Positions 1 to 6,536 of a stretch of 12,165 nt of DNA are shown here, in pieces. Under the pieces are notes generated by a model. The model was given only the letters and a program-made list of their open reading frames with translations. It made no database searches and was not told where the DNA came from. Position numbers and translations under genes: made by a program. Positions within the stretch are counted from its first letter, which is position 1. Each line of letters begins with the position of its first letter. Origin of the DNA: Clostridiales bacterium (lineage in GTDB: Bacteria; Bacillota; Clostridia; Christensenellales; CAG-138); contig JAISXK010000102.1 of assembly GCA_031270585.1 (NCBI GenBank), forward strand, positions 1 to 12,165. Direction: 5' to 3'.

Positions 1-923
1 AATCCCGTGAGGTTGCCGTATACGCGCCCGGTTTTGCCGCGTATAAGCTCCGCCGCGTCGGGATTCTTCTTTTGCGGCATGATGGAAGAGCCTGTGGAGA
101 ACGCGTCGTCCATCTCCACAAAGCCAAACTCGTCCGACGACCAGAGTATCAGTTCCCCGCAAAAGCGCGAAAGGTGCATCATAATGACGGCGGCGCAGTT
201 TGCGTATTCAATGCAAAAATCGCGGTCGCTGACGCTGTCCAGGCTGTTGCGCGTGATACAGTCAAAGCCAAGCTCGTCGCATACCATCTGCCTGTCCAGC
301 GGGTAGGTGCTGCCGGCAAGCGCGCCGGCGCCCAGCGGCATTTCGTTCATGCGCTTGACACAATCCTCCAAACGGCCGTGATCGCGCCGGAACATCTCAA
401 AATACGCCATAATATGGTGCGCCAGCGTGATGGGCTGCGCTTTTTGCATGTGCGTGTAGCCGGGCATTATGGTGCGCGTATGCGCGCGGGCGGTATCAAG
501 CAGGGCGTGCTGCAAGGCAAGTATATTGCCCATGGTGGTTTTTGCGCCCCGCCTCATATACATACGACAATCAAGCGCCACCTGGTCGTTGCGGCTTCGG
601 CCTGTATGCAGCTTTTTTCCCGCCTCGCCTATACGCTGCGTCAGCAACAGTTCAATATTCATATGGATATCTTCAGCGCTCTTTGAAAACGTAACGCCAC
701 CCGCTTCCACATCCGCCAATATCCCCTGTAACCCCGCGATGATGGTGCCGGCGTCACTTTGGGGGATAATGCCGGTTTTGCCCAGCATACGCGCGTGCGC
801 GATGGAGCCCGCTATATCCTCGCGCGCCATGCGGCTATCGGTCGCGATGGAGGAATGAAAATCCGCCATAGCGTTATCTGCGGCCTCTTGAAAGCGGCCG
901 CCCCAAATTTTGCTTTTATCCAA
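1..923 (-). CDS. argH: Argininosuccinate lyase, C-terminus cut off by the window edge
   Basis: ArgH splits argininosuccinate into arginine and fumarate, the last step of arginine synthesis, in the cytoplasm as a homotetramer. About 307 of the usual 460 or so residues are visible. The N-terminus reads KIWGGRFQE, followed by TGRSRNDQVA, PGYTHMQKAQP, and the fumarase/lyase signature GSSIMPQKKNPD near 58-93, which holds the catalytic serine loop. The frame stays open to base 1, so the gene continues to the left. No ATG fits the N-terminus. I chose the TTG at 921-923, which has a GGGG stretch about six bases upstream; the frame is closed upstream by the argG stop. The gap to argG is only 24 bases, so the two form an operon. 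The family call is essentially certain and the TTG start is likely. Confidence 0.96.
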   Translation of the reverse strand, partial: MDKSKIWGGRFQEAADNAMADFHSSIATDSRMAREDIAGSIAHARMLGKTGIIPQSDAGTIIAGLQGILADVEAGGVTFSKSAEDIHMNIELLLTQRIGEAGKKLHTGRSRNDQVALDCRMYMRRGAKTTMGNILALQHALLDTARAHTRTIMPGYTHMQKAQPITLAHHIMAYFEMFRRDHGRLEDCVKRMNEMPLGAGALAGSTYPLDRQMVCDELGFDCITRNSLDSVSDRDFCIEYANCAAVIMMHLSRFCGELILWSSDEFGFVEMDDAFSTGSSIMPQKKNPDAAELIRGKTGRVYGNLTG

Positions 924-947
924 AGAATACCCCGGTTCTATTACTTC

Positions 948-2168
948 TTACTTTGCTCCATGCTCCATGATCCTTTGCTCCATGATCGCCCGCACCTTTA
1001 GTTGCAGGCCAAACAGGTTGATAAAGCCTTCGGCGTCTTTTTGGTTATACACGCCGTCCTCTTCAAAGGTGGCGAATTCCGGGTTATAAAGGCTGTAGGG
1101 GCTTTGTACGCCCGCCGGGTATGTCTTGCCCTTATAGAGCTTGAGCGTAACGCTGCCGGTGGTGTTTTGCTGCATCACATCAACCATGGCGTCCATGGCG
1201 CAGCGAAGCGGTGTGAACCATTTGCCGTCGTATACGAGTTCCGCGTACTTTACGCCCATTTCGTGCTTATAGTGCATGGTATCGCGGTCGAGCGTCAGCA
1301 TCTCTAATTGTTCCAGCGCGGCATAGAGTATGGCGGCACCCGGGTTTTCATAAACGCCGCGGCATTTTATGCCCACGAGCCGGTTTTCCACCATATCGTC
1401 AATGCCGATGCCGTGCTCCGCGCCAAGTTCGTTGCAGACGGTGAGTATTGCGGCCGGGCTCATTTTTTTGCCGCCGACGGATACCGGCGTACCCTTTTCA
1501 AACCCGATTTCGATATAATCGGGCGTATCGGGAGCGTTCTCGGGCGCGGTGCAAATCAGGTACAGGCTATTTTTCGGCGCGTTCATGGGATTTTCCAAAT
1601 CAAGCCCCTCATGGGAAAGGTGCCAGATATTGCGATCCATACTGTAGGATTCTTCCGCGCGAAACTGCAGCGGGATGTTTTTTTCTTTGGCATAGGTGAT
1701 TTCGTCGCTGCGGCCCTTTAGATCCCACAGGCGCCAGGGCGCGATGATTTTTAAATCCGGCGCCAGCGCCTTTACGGTGAGCTCAAAGCGCACCTGATCA
1801 TTGCCCTTGCCGGTGCAGCCGTGCGCCACGGCGGTAGCGTTTTCCTTGCGGGCGATCTCCACCATACGCTTGGCGATGCAGGGCCGCGCGTGGGATGTGC
1901 CAAGCAGGTATTTGTTTTCATACTTCGCGCCGGCCCTAAGCGTGGGGAAGGCGAAATCGCGCACATATTCTTCCGTCAGGTCTTCGATATACAGTTTGCT
2001 CGCGCCGGTTTTGACGGCCTTTTCATGCAACGGCTCAAGCTCTTCACCTTGGCCCACGTTTGCCGCGTAAGCGATCACTTCGCAATCATAATGCTCTTTC
2101 AGCCAAGGGATAATGACGGAAGTATCCAGCCCGCCTGAATAGGCCAACACTATTTTCTCTTTTGCCAT
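948..2168 (-). CDS. argG: Argininosuccinate synthase
   Basis: ArgG joins citrulline and aspartate using ATP to give argininosuccinate, the penultimate step of arginine synthesis. The 406-residue length is typical of the family. Residues 9-17 carry the ATP pyrophosphatase loop AYSGGLDTS. Further family blocks are LGTSHARPCIAK, AHGCTGKGNDQVRFE and APWRLWDLKGR. The ATG at 2168 follows a perfect AGGAGG (2178-2183) with a nine-base spacer. argH follows after 24 bases. The promoter and putative ARG box just upstream suggest repression by ArgR/AhrC when arginine is plentiful. The last dozen codons contain a short internal duplication (IMEQRIMEHGAK), which is not expected to affect catalysis. Confidence 0.97.
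   Translation of the reverse strand: MAKEKIVLAYSGGLDTSVIIPWLKEHYDCEVIAYAANVGQGEELEPLHEKAVKTGASKLYIEDLTEEYVRDFAFPTLRAGAKYENKYLLGTSHARPCIAKRMVEIARKENATAVAHGCTGKGNDQVRFELTVKALAPDLKIIAPWRLWDLKGRSDEITYAKEKNIPLQFRAEESYSMDRNIWHLSHEGLDLENPMNAPKNSLYLICTAPENAPDTPDYIEIGFEKGTPVSVGGKKMSPAAILTVCNELGAEHGIGIDDMVENRLVGIKCRGVYENPGAAILYAALEQLEMLTLDRDTMHYKHEMGVKYAELVYDGKWFTPLRCAMDAMVDVMQQNTTGSVTLKLYKGKTYPAGVQSPYSLYNPEFATFEEDGVYNQKDAEGFINLFGLQLKVRAIMEQRIMEHGAK
951..984. repeat. Short direct repeat at the argG 3' end
   Basis: CTTTGCTCCATG occurs at 951-962 and again at 973-984, and GCTCCATG is present a third time at 962-969. The repeats lie in the final codons of argG and produce the repetitive tail IMEQRIMEHGAK. 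It looks like a slippage-type duplication rather than a mobile element. Confidence 0.6.
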
Positions 2169-2200
2169 ATGTCGGTGCCTCCTGTCCTTCGATGGGTTTA

Positions 2201-2229
2201 ATTATACGCGAAAATGTATAAATATGCAA
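2201..2229 (-). promoter_or_regulatory. argGH promoter
   Basis: On the minus strand TTGCAT (2224-2229) is followed by a 17-base spacer and a perfect TATAAT (2201-2206). Transcription would start near 2195, leaving a leader of about 27 bases with the AGGAGG site of argG. Spacing and -10 match a housekeeping sigma-A promoter; the -35 matches 4 of 6. A putative ArgR operator fills most of the spacer. Confidence 0.75.
2215..2228 (-). promoter_or_regulatory. Putative ARG box (ArgR/AhrC operator)
   Basis: Minus-strand TGCATATTTATACA matches 12 of 14 positions of the ARG box core TGAATWWWWATTCA. The two mismatches sit at symmetric positions, so the dyad character is kept. It overlaps the -35 and spacer of the argG promoter, where bound arginine repressor would block RNA polymerase. 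The operator call is inferred from the match and its position ahead of argGH. Confidence 0.6.
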
Positions 2230-2284
2230 CAGGAATTTGAAGTATCAGGCGGTCAAATACGGGCTTACCTTAAGTGCGGGCGCT

Positions 2285-2677
2285 TTAAAACAAAACGGTC
2301 TTAGGCTCCGCCTGGAACGAGCAGAAGGAAGCGGTCGCGTCCTTGAGGTACAGCACCTGCGTGTTACCGTCGTCCGCCCGGTACATGTCTTTTAAAGAGG
2401 GATACGCCTCCAGCATATGCTGTTTGGCTTCCAGTCTGTCGTCTTCCACGGCGGTCGCCTGCACCCGCAGCCACTGCGTGCCGTCAAAAGCGCATAGCTC
2501 TATGTGGGGATTGGCCGCCATCTGTTTGGACACGGCTTTGCTTTTGCCGGTCTGGATATAGAGCCTGTCCTCAAAAATATCGACCGTACCGAAGGGGCGC
2601 ACCCGCGGCAGACCTCCCTCGACCGTAGCGAGGTAATAGGTGCCGCAGCTTTTCAAAAAATCATAGACCTCTTGCAT
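2285..2677 (-). CDS. Pyridoxamine 5'-phosphate oxidase-fold flavoprotein
   Basis: A 130-residue single-domain protein of the PPOX-like split beta-barrel family, which binds FMN, F420 or heme. Many members are reductases of unknown substrate or nitroimidazole-resistance (Nim-like) proteins. The start MQEVYDFLKSCGTYYLATVEGG, the block PRVRPFGTVDIFEDRLYIQTG, then KQMAANPHIELCAF and a W-x-R-V-x strand are typical of small clostridial members. I placed the start at the ATG at 2677 because GGAGG (2686-2690) lies eight bases before it. A GTG at 2692 would add five residues but would put the ribosome site inside the gene. It has its own promoter at 2792-2820 and is not tightly linked to argG. The fold is clear; the substrate is unknown. 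Confidence 0.85.
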   Translation of the reverse strand: MQEVYDFLKSCGTYYLATVEGGLPRVRPFGTVDIFEDRLYIQTGKSKAVSKQMAANPHIELCAFDGTQWLRVQATAVEDDRLEAKQHMLEAYPSLKDMYRADDGNTQVLYLKDATASFCSFQAEPKTVLF

Positions 2678-2735
2678 AAATCCTTCCTCCACTCCATCCC
2701 GGGGATAATTTAAATGCCCCGTTTAGTATTAAAAG

Positions 2736-2758
2736 CCGGAAAGCGCGTTTTGTTCCGG
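2736..2758 (-). other. Hairpin in the PPOX leader
   Basis: CCGGAA (2736-2741) and TTCCGG (2753-2758) form a six-base-pair stem around an 11-base loop. On the minus strand the stem is followed by CTTTTAAT. It lies between the promoter and the start codon, so it could be a weak attenuator or transcript-stabilising structure. The T tract is short, and a fully functional terminator is doubtful. Confidence 0.3.
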
Positions 2759-2791
2759 TCGTATCCACGCTCAACCCGCTTTTACATGCCT

Positions 2792-2820
2792 ATTGTACCA
2801 TACACGGGCCAGCCTCACAA
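2792..2820 (-). promoter_or_regulatory. Extended -10 promoter for the PPOX gene
   Basis: On the minus strand TTGTGA (2815-2820), a 17-base spacer and TACAAT (2792-2797). The bases TGG directly before the -10 make an extended -10 (TGnTACAAT). It points at the PPOX gene with a start near 2785. Confidence 0.6.
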
Positions 2821-2879
2821 TGCGGCAAGGATGAACCCGGAAAATAAAAAAGACAGAAGAAAGAAGAGGGGGCGGATGT

Positions 2880-2972
2880 ATGCGAAACGTCCTTTCAAGC
2901 GCCACAGGGCTGCCCGCCAACGAAATGCGCAGGTTACTTCACAGCCTGCGGACATTGCAATATATCGCGTAA
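2880..2972 (+). CDS. Candidate small protein, 30 residues
   Basis: A 30-codon frame starts with ATG behind a purine-rich AGAGGGGGCGG stretch that could serve as a ribosome site, and ends at TAA. It encodes MRNVLSSATG followed by LPANEMRRLL and an amphipathic-looking end HSLRTLQYIA. It is the only plus-strand candidate with a plausible ribosome site. It does not overlap either neighbouring gene. No convincing plus-strand promoter was found and no family is recognised. Chance occurrence is quite possible. Confidence 0.2.
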   Translation: MRNVLSSATGLPANEMRRLLHSLRTLQYIA

Positions 2973-3039
2973 CCTTTGAAAAACAAACAAGAATGATAAC
3001 GGCAACGCGCTTACGGCCCCCCGCTCAAAAAAGAAAATG

Positions 3040-3552
3040 TCAGGAAGCGTCCTTTTTGGCGCCGCAGCACTTTTTGTGCTTTTTGCCGCTGCCGCAGGGG
3101 CAGGGGTCGTTACGGCCCGTTATCCCGCTATTCACAAACATCTTGGACGCGCGGTATTCCCTGACGATCTCCTTACGGCGGCTATCCGTCAAAAGGTTAT
3201 CCCATTCGGGCAGACCGTATAGCCATGCGGCCTTGGCATTGAGCATATTAAAATAAAGCTTCTCCAAATCCACATCCAGGTTCACTTTGGATGTAAGCTT
3301 CAAGCTTTCCAACTTTATTTCTTTTTTCAGGCTGGTGTTGATGCCATCCAGAAACCCCATACAATACACGGGATCCATAGCAAACCGATCCGCCACGTCG
3401 GCCAGCGTACCGGCAATCGGGGTATTGGGGTCGGCAAGTATTTTTTTGTAGTTTTCGGTTTCGGCGTCAAAGTAAGCATCCCAAAATGCCTTGTTCTCTT
3501 TGGGCGCGCGCTCCTTTTGCGCCAGTTGGTTCCAATCGTCGTATAAACTCAT
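3040..3552 (-). CDS. SEC-C zinc-motif protein of unknown function
   Basis: A 170-residue protein whose C-terminus (residues 147-164) is a complete SEC-C zinc-binding motif, GRNDPCPCGSGKKHKKCCG, with Cys151, Cys153, Cys162 and Cys163. This motif is also found at the end of SecA and in many stand-alone proteins. It binds zinc and often mediates protein or nucleic-acid contacts. The rest is a mainly helical, charged domain (residues 1-140) containing DPVYCMGFLDGINTSL, which I do not recognise. There is no signal peptide or membrane segment, so it is cytoplasmic. The ATG at 3552 follows GAGG with a nine-base spacer. The 69-base gap to ddl shows no clear promoter, so it may be the last gene of the upstream operon or transcribed alone. 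Confidence 0.85.
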   Translation of the reverse strand: MSLYDDWNQLAQKERAPKENKAFWDAYFDAETENYKKILADPNTPIAGTLADVADRFAMDPVYCMGFLDGINTSLKKEIKLESLKLTSKVNLDVDLEKLYFNMLNAKAAWLYGLPEWDNLLTDSRRKEIVREYRASKMFVNSGITGRNDPCPCGSGKKHKKCCGAKKDAS

Positions 3553-3621
3553 ATATTTTTTCCTCTATCGTATTATCCCCGTCAAAAAACATTGTTTTTC
3601 GGCGGAACGCTTGCAAAGCCT

Positions 3622-4824
3622 TTATATTTTACCCGTTGTTTTGCCGCTTTTCAAGCCCGCGCCGCCAAGCGCCACCTTTTGCAGCAGTTCACTGTCAAAC
3701 GCAAACACCGATTGCAGCTTTTCTTCACGCGCGGCAAACGCGTATGCAATCAGCTTATCGATCAACGCGGAGTATTTGATGCCCATAGGCTCATACAGGT
3801 AAAACGCGAAGGAACCGGGGATGGTGTTGATTTCGTTTACGTATACCGTGCCGTCGTCCTCATCGATGATATAATCGATGCGCACCACGCCCTTGCATTC
3901 AAGCATTTTGAATATATCCGCCGTCATATCCTGTATGCGCTTGGTGGTGGCTTCATCTATCGGCGCGGGTATTTGCCGCTTGAGCGATTGCATGCCGTCG
4001 CCCTTGCCGCCACGCGTGTATTTATCCTCGAAGGATAAGAACGCATCCATGCTGGCGGGCTGCTCGCAAACGGAAGGCAGACATCTATCATAATATCCCA
4101 ACCCCGCGCAGTTGATCTCGCGCGGGCTATTTACGCCCCGCTCCACCAATATGCGCCTGTCGTAGCTGGCCGCAACCTCTATGGCGTTTTTGAGCGTGTC
4201 AAGGTCTACCGCCTTACTGATGCCTATGCTGGAGCCCAGGTTGGCGGGCTTCACGAACAGCGGGTAGCCAAGCGCCTTAGCTTCGCGCAACACGGCGTCG
4301 GGTTCCCGCTGCCAGCGGCTACGGTAAAAATACGCGGATTCGAGCACAGGCAGGCCCATGCTTTTGAATACGGCTTTCATAATGATCTTATCCATGCCCA
4401 CGCCGGCGCCCGTTACCCCCACGCTGGTATAGGGAATATCGCAAAGCTCAAACAGCCCCTGCATGGTGCCATCCTCGCCATGCATGCCGTGGAATGCGAG
4501 CACCGCGCAATCAAGCGAACGAACAAGACCGCCGCCCTTTTTAAAAAAGCCGCCCACATCCATGCCGTATAACCCCCGTTTGCCCGGTACCGGCGGCAAA
4601 TACACCTCGGTAATCCCCCTGGCAGACGGATCGAACCGCCGGTAGGTTTTGATATCGTTAAGCGGATCACCCACATACCACCCGCCCGCGCGGGATACAT
4701 ACACGGGGTAAGCGTCGTATTTGGTTTTATCGATATTTTCCAACAATTGCAGCCCCGACACGATGGAAACATCATGCTCTGCCGCGCGGCTACCAAAGAA
4801 CACGCCTATATTCGTTTTTGTCAT
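3622..4824 (-). CDS. ddl: D-alanine--D-alanine ligase family protein (ATP-grasp), divergent form
   Basis: Ddl joins two D-alanines with ATP to give the dipeptide that MurF adds to the peptidoglycan precursor. Visible motifs: HGMHGEDGTMQG (112-123), MDK (144-146), the ATP-binding VKPANLGSSIGISKA (191-205), REINCAG (235-241), RIDYI with probable Mg ligand Asp317, and NEINTIPGS (330-338). The usual NTLPGFT is NTIPGSF followed by AFYLYEP, and Ser-Ala before MDK is not conserved, so this is a divergent subgroup. With 400 residues it is longer than the usual 300-370, partly from extra C-terminal sequence. I chose ATG 4824 by family N-terminus (MTKTNIGVFFG); ATG 4854 would add ten residues. It follows the MurF-like gene by 41 bases. 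Substrates other than D-Ala, as in D-Ala-D-Lac ligases, cannot be excluded. Confidence 0.88.
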   Translation of the reverse strand: MTKTNIGVFFGSRAAEHDVSIVSGLQLLENIDKTKYDAYPVYVSRAGGWYVGDPLNDIKTYRRFDPSARGITEVYLPPVPGKRGLYGMDVGGFFKKGGGLVRSLDCAVLAFHGMHGEDGTMQGLFELCDIPYTSVGVTGAGVGMDKIIMKAVFKSMGLPVLESAYFYRSRWQREPDAVLREAKALGYPLFVKPANLGSSIGISKAVDLDTLKNAIEVAASYDRRILVERGVNSPREINCAGLGYYDRCLPSVCEQPASMDAFLSFEDKYTRGGKGDGMQSLKRQIPAPIDEATTKRIQDMTADIFKMLECKGVVRIDYIIDEDDGTVYVNEINTIPGSFAFYLYEPMGIKYSALIDKLIAYAFAAREEKLQSVFAFDSELLQKVALGGAGLKSGKTTGKI

Positions 4825-4865
4825 GACACCCTGGCCCTTCTTTTCGCTTTCCATCCCTTTGCCGA

Positions 4866-6506
4866 TCAGCTCTCTTCATAATTATCCGGCAGATCGTTCT
4901 CGAACAATACCACGCTACCGGGCTCAGCGTAAAGCGGCAGCTTTTTACCGGCCTCGTCCAGGCTCTTCACCTGCACCACCGCGTTCTCGTCAAACCCCGC
5001 GTCCAACAAACCGCGCTTGACAGGCGCAACATGCCTGCCGCCCACCAGTATGGCGATATCCGCCGCAGCGGCAATATCACGGCCAAACTGATAGTTAAGC
5101 GCGTCCTCCTCATCGCCCAGTTCTATCATGCCGGGGGTAACGATCACGCGTTTTTCGGGCGCGAAGGCCGCCAAAACCTCCAGCGCGGCCTTGGTACCGG
5201 CGGGGTTGGCGTTGTAGGCGTCGTCAATTACGGTGAGCGCCCCCTCGATCAACTGTAGCCTGTGCTGCACAGGTTTGATGTTGGCGACGCCGGCGGCTAT
5301 TTCATCCATGGTGAGTCCCAGGTAGCGCGCCAGCGCCGCAGCGCCGGCGATATTTAAAATATTATGCTTGCCCAGCAACACCGTATGACAATCGGCCTTT
5401 TCGCCCGTATCCGCAAGCAAGCTAAAGCTGCTGCCGGTTTTGCCCACGTGTATATCCACCGCTTTCATACACAGGTTCTCGCCTTCAATGCCATAGAGGT
5501 ATTTGTGCTTTGCTTCGCAATCCCGGTATAGTTGCACGCAATCGGGGTTATCCCCATTGATAAATACGGCCCCATCGCCGGGTATGGCCTGCAGCAGTTC
5601 CGCCTTGGTGGCGGTAAGCGTTTCGTAATCGCCAAAGGTATCCAAATGCTGTTTGCCTACGGATGTCAATATGCCGTAACGTGGCGACACAAGCGTGCAG
5701 AGCTCTTTTATATCGCCCCTGTAGCGCGCGCCCATCTCCGCAACAAACACCCGGTGTTCGGGCGAGAGAGTTTCGCGCGCCACGCGCGTTACGCCCATGG
5801 GCGTGTTAAAGCTGTCGGGCGTTACCAGCGTGTTGTATCTTTGCGATACTATCTCGCCCAATATAAACTTGGTGCTGGTTTTGCCGTAGCTGCCCGTAAT
5901 GCCGATTTTAATAAGATCCTGCCGGGCGCCAAGCTTCTTTTTCGCGTCGTTAAAGTACCAGCGGTTGATCAGCGTTTCGATTGGCCACGTAACATAATGC
6001 GCCAACAGCACAAAAAGCGGCAGCAGCATGCCGGGTAAAAAGCGTATGATGTTTTGCGATATGGCGGGTACCCAGCGGTACACCGGCAGGTTCAAAAACA
6101 GCGTCATATGAAACACACTCGCCAGCACGAAAAGCGCGCACAGCAGCCGTATCGCCCGCGCGGTAAACACAAGCGGCTTTTTTGCGGGTTTCTTCCACCC
6201 GGTAAAGCCGATGTAGAGCATCATCAGCACATACGCCGCGTCGCCTATGTATTGCAGATAATACGACAGATACGGCATGGTGTAATAAAACAGCGCCCAG
6301 CCCAGCCGTAGCATAATGGCGACAAACGCCGATAACGCGCCCACGATCAACTCGGAGCGCCCCGCCCGTATCAGCCACTTGATATACATATTGCCTTGGT
6401 AGCTTTCCAATTGCAGCATATGTATACTACGCAGTGCCGCAAATGCGGTAGAAGCCGCCGCAAGTATGGCAAACACCCATGAATAGTAAGAGAAGTTTAT
6501 AAACAT
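4866..6506 (-). CDS. murF: MurF-type Mur ligase with N-terminal membrane domain
   Basis: MurF adds D-Ala-D-Ala to UDP-MurNAc-tripeptide. Residues 195-546 form a Mur ligase: P-loop ITGSYGKTSTK (203-213), EMGA (257-260), HNILNIAGA (381-389), the KPVQHRLQ block (411-418), DDAYNANP (428-435) and TPGMIELG (457-464). Residues 1-180 are unusual: about five hydrophobic helices (near 8-27, 53-75, 86-102, 116-137, 154-175), so the enzyme is probably membrane-bound with its catalytic part in the cytoplasm. Canonical MurF is soluble and near 450 residues. The C-terminus VLFENDLPDNYEES lacks the usual KGS-type motif. The ATG at 6506 follows AGGAAGG (6512-6518) with five bases between. It sits between a hydrolase and ddl. 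Its role may be standard MurF or ligation to a different acceptor; membership of the Mur ligase family is certain. Confidence 0.88.
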   Translation of the reverse strand: MFINFSYYSWVFAILAAASTAFAALRSIHMLQLESYQGNMYIKWLIRAGRSELIVGALSAFVAIMLRLGWALFYYTMPYLSYYLQYIGDAAYVLMMLYIGFTGWKKPAKKPLVFTARAIRLLCALFVLASVFHMTLFLNLPVYRWVPAISQNIIRFLPGMLLPLFVLLAHYVTWPIETLINRWYFNDAKKKLGARQDLIKIGITGSYGKTSTKFILGEIVSQRYNTLVTPDSFNTPMGVTRVARETLSPEHRVFVAEMGARYRGDIKELCTLVSPRYGILTSVGKQHLDTFGDYETLTATKAELLQAIPGDGAVFINGDNPDCVQLYRDCEAKHKYLYGIEGENLCMKAVDIHVGKTGSSFSLLADTGEKADCHTVLLGKHNILNIAGAAALARYLGLTMDEIAAGVANIKPVQHRLQLIEGALTVIDDAYNANPAGTKAALEVLAAFAPEKRVIVTPGMIELGDEEDALNYQFGRDIAAAADIAILVGGRHVAPVKRGLLDAGFDENAVVQVKSLDEAGKKLPLYAEPGSVVLFENDLPDNYEES

Positions 6507-6536
6507 ATCTACCTTCCTGCCTTATTATTGGCCGTT

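Larger units (their letters stand above)
2678..3039. other. Intergenic region between the PPOX gene and the SEC-C gene
   Basis: About 360 bases with no well-supported gene. It holds the PPOX promoter and an approximately 107-base leader containing a hairpin, plus one weak plus-strand small-ORF candidate (2880-2972). No convincing rho-independent terminator was found after the SEC-C gene; the bases just past its stop are T-rich on the minus strand but lack a clear stem. Confidence 0.6.

Noticed and set aside
72..1001. Several overlapping plus-strand open frames opposite argH and argG
   Set aside because: The minus strand here encodes clear ArgH and ArgG with all motifs; the plus frames carry no recognisable domain.
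2678..2692. GTG start at 2692 for the PPOX gene
   Set aside because: It would put the GGAGG site inside the coding region; the ATG at 2677 has ideal spacing from it.
2714..3256. A 180-codon plus-strand frame running from the intergenic region into the SEC-C gene
   Set aside because: Very basic, low-information protein whose second half is antisense to a well-supported gene.
3553..3621. Promoter for the SEC-C gene from a GATAAT hexamer
   Set aside because: No -35-like hexamer stands at 16-18 bases upstream, so a promoter is not supported.
5532..6378. Open frames on other frames and strands within the MurF-like gene
   Set aside because: Shadows of a gene with complete Mur ligase motifs; no ribosome sites or domains.
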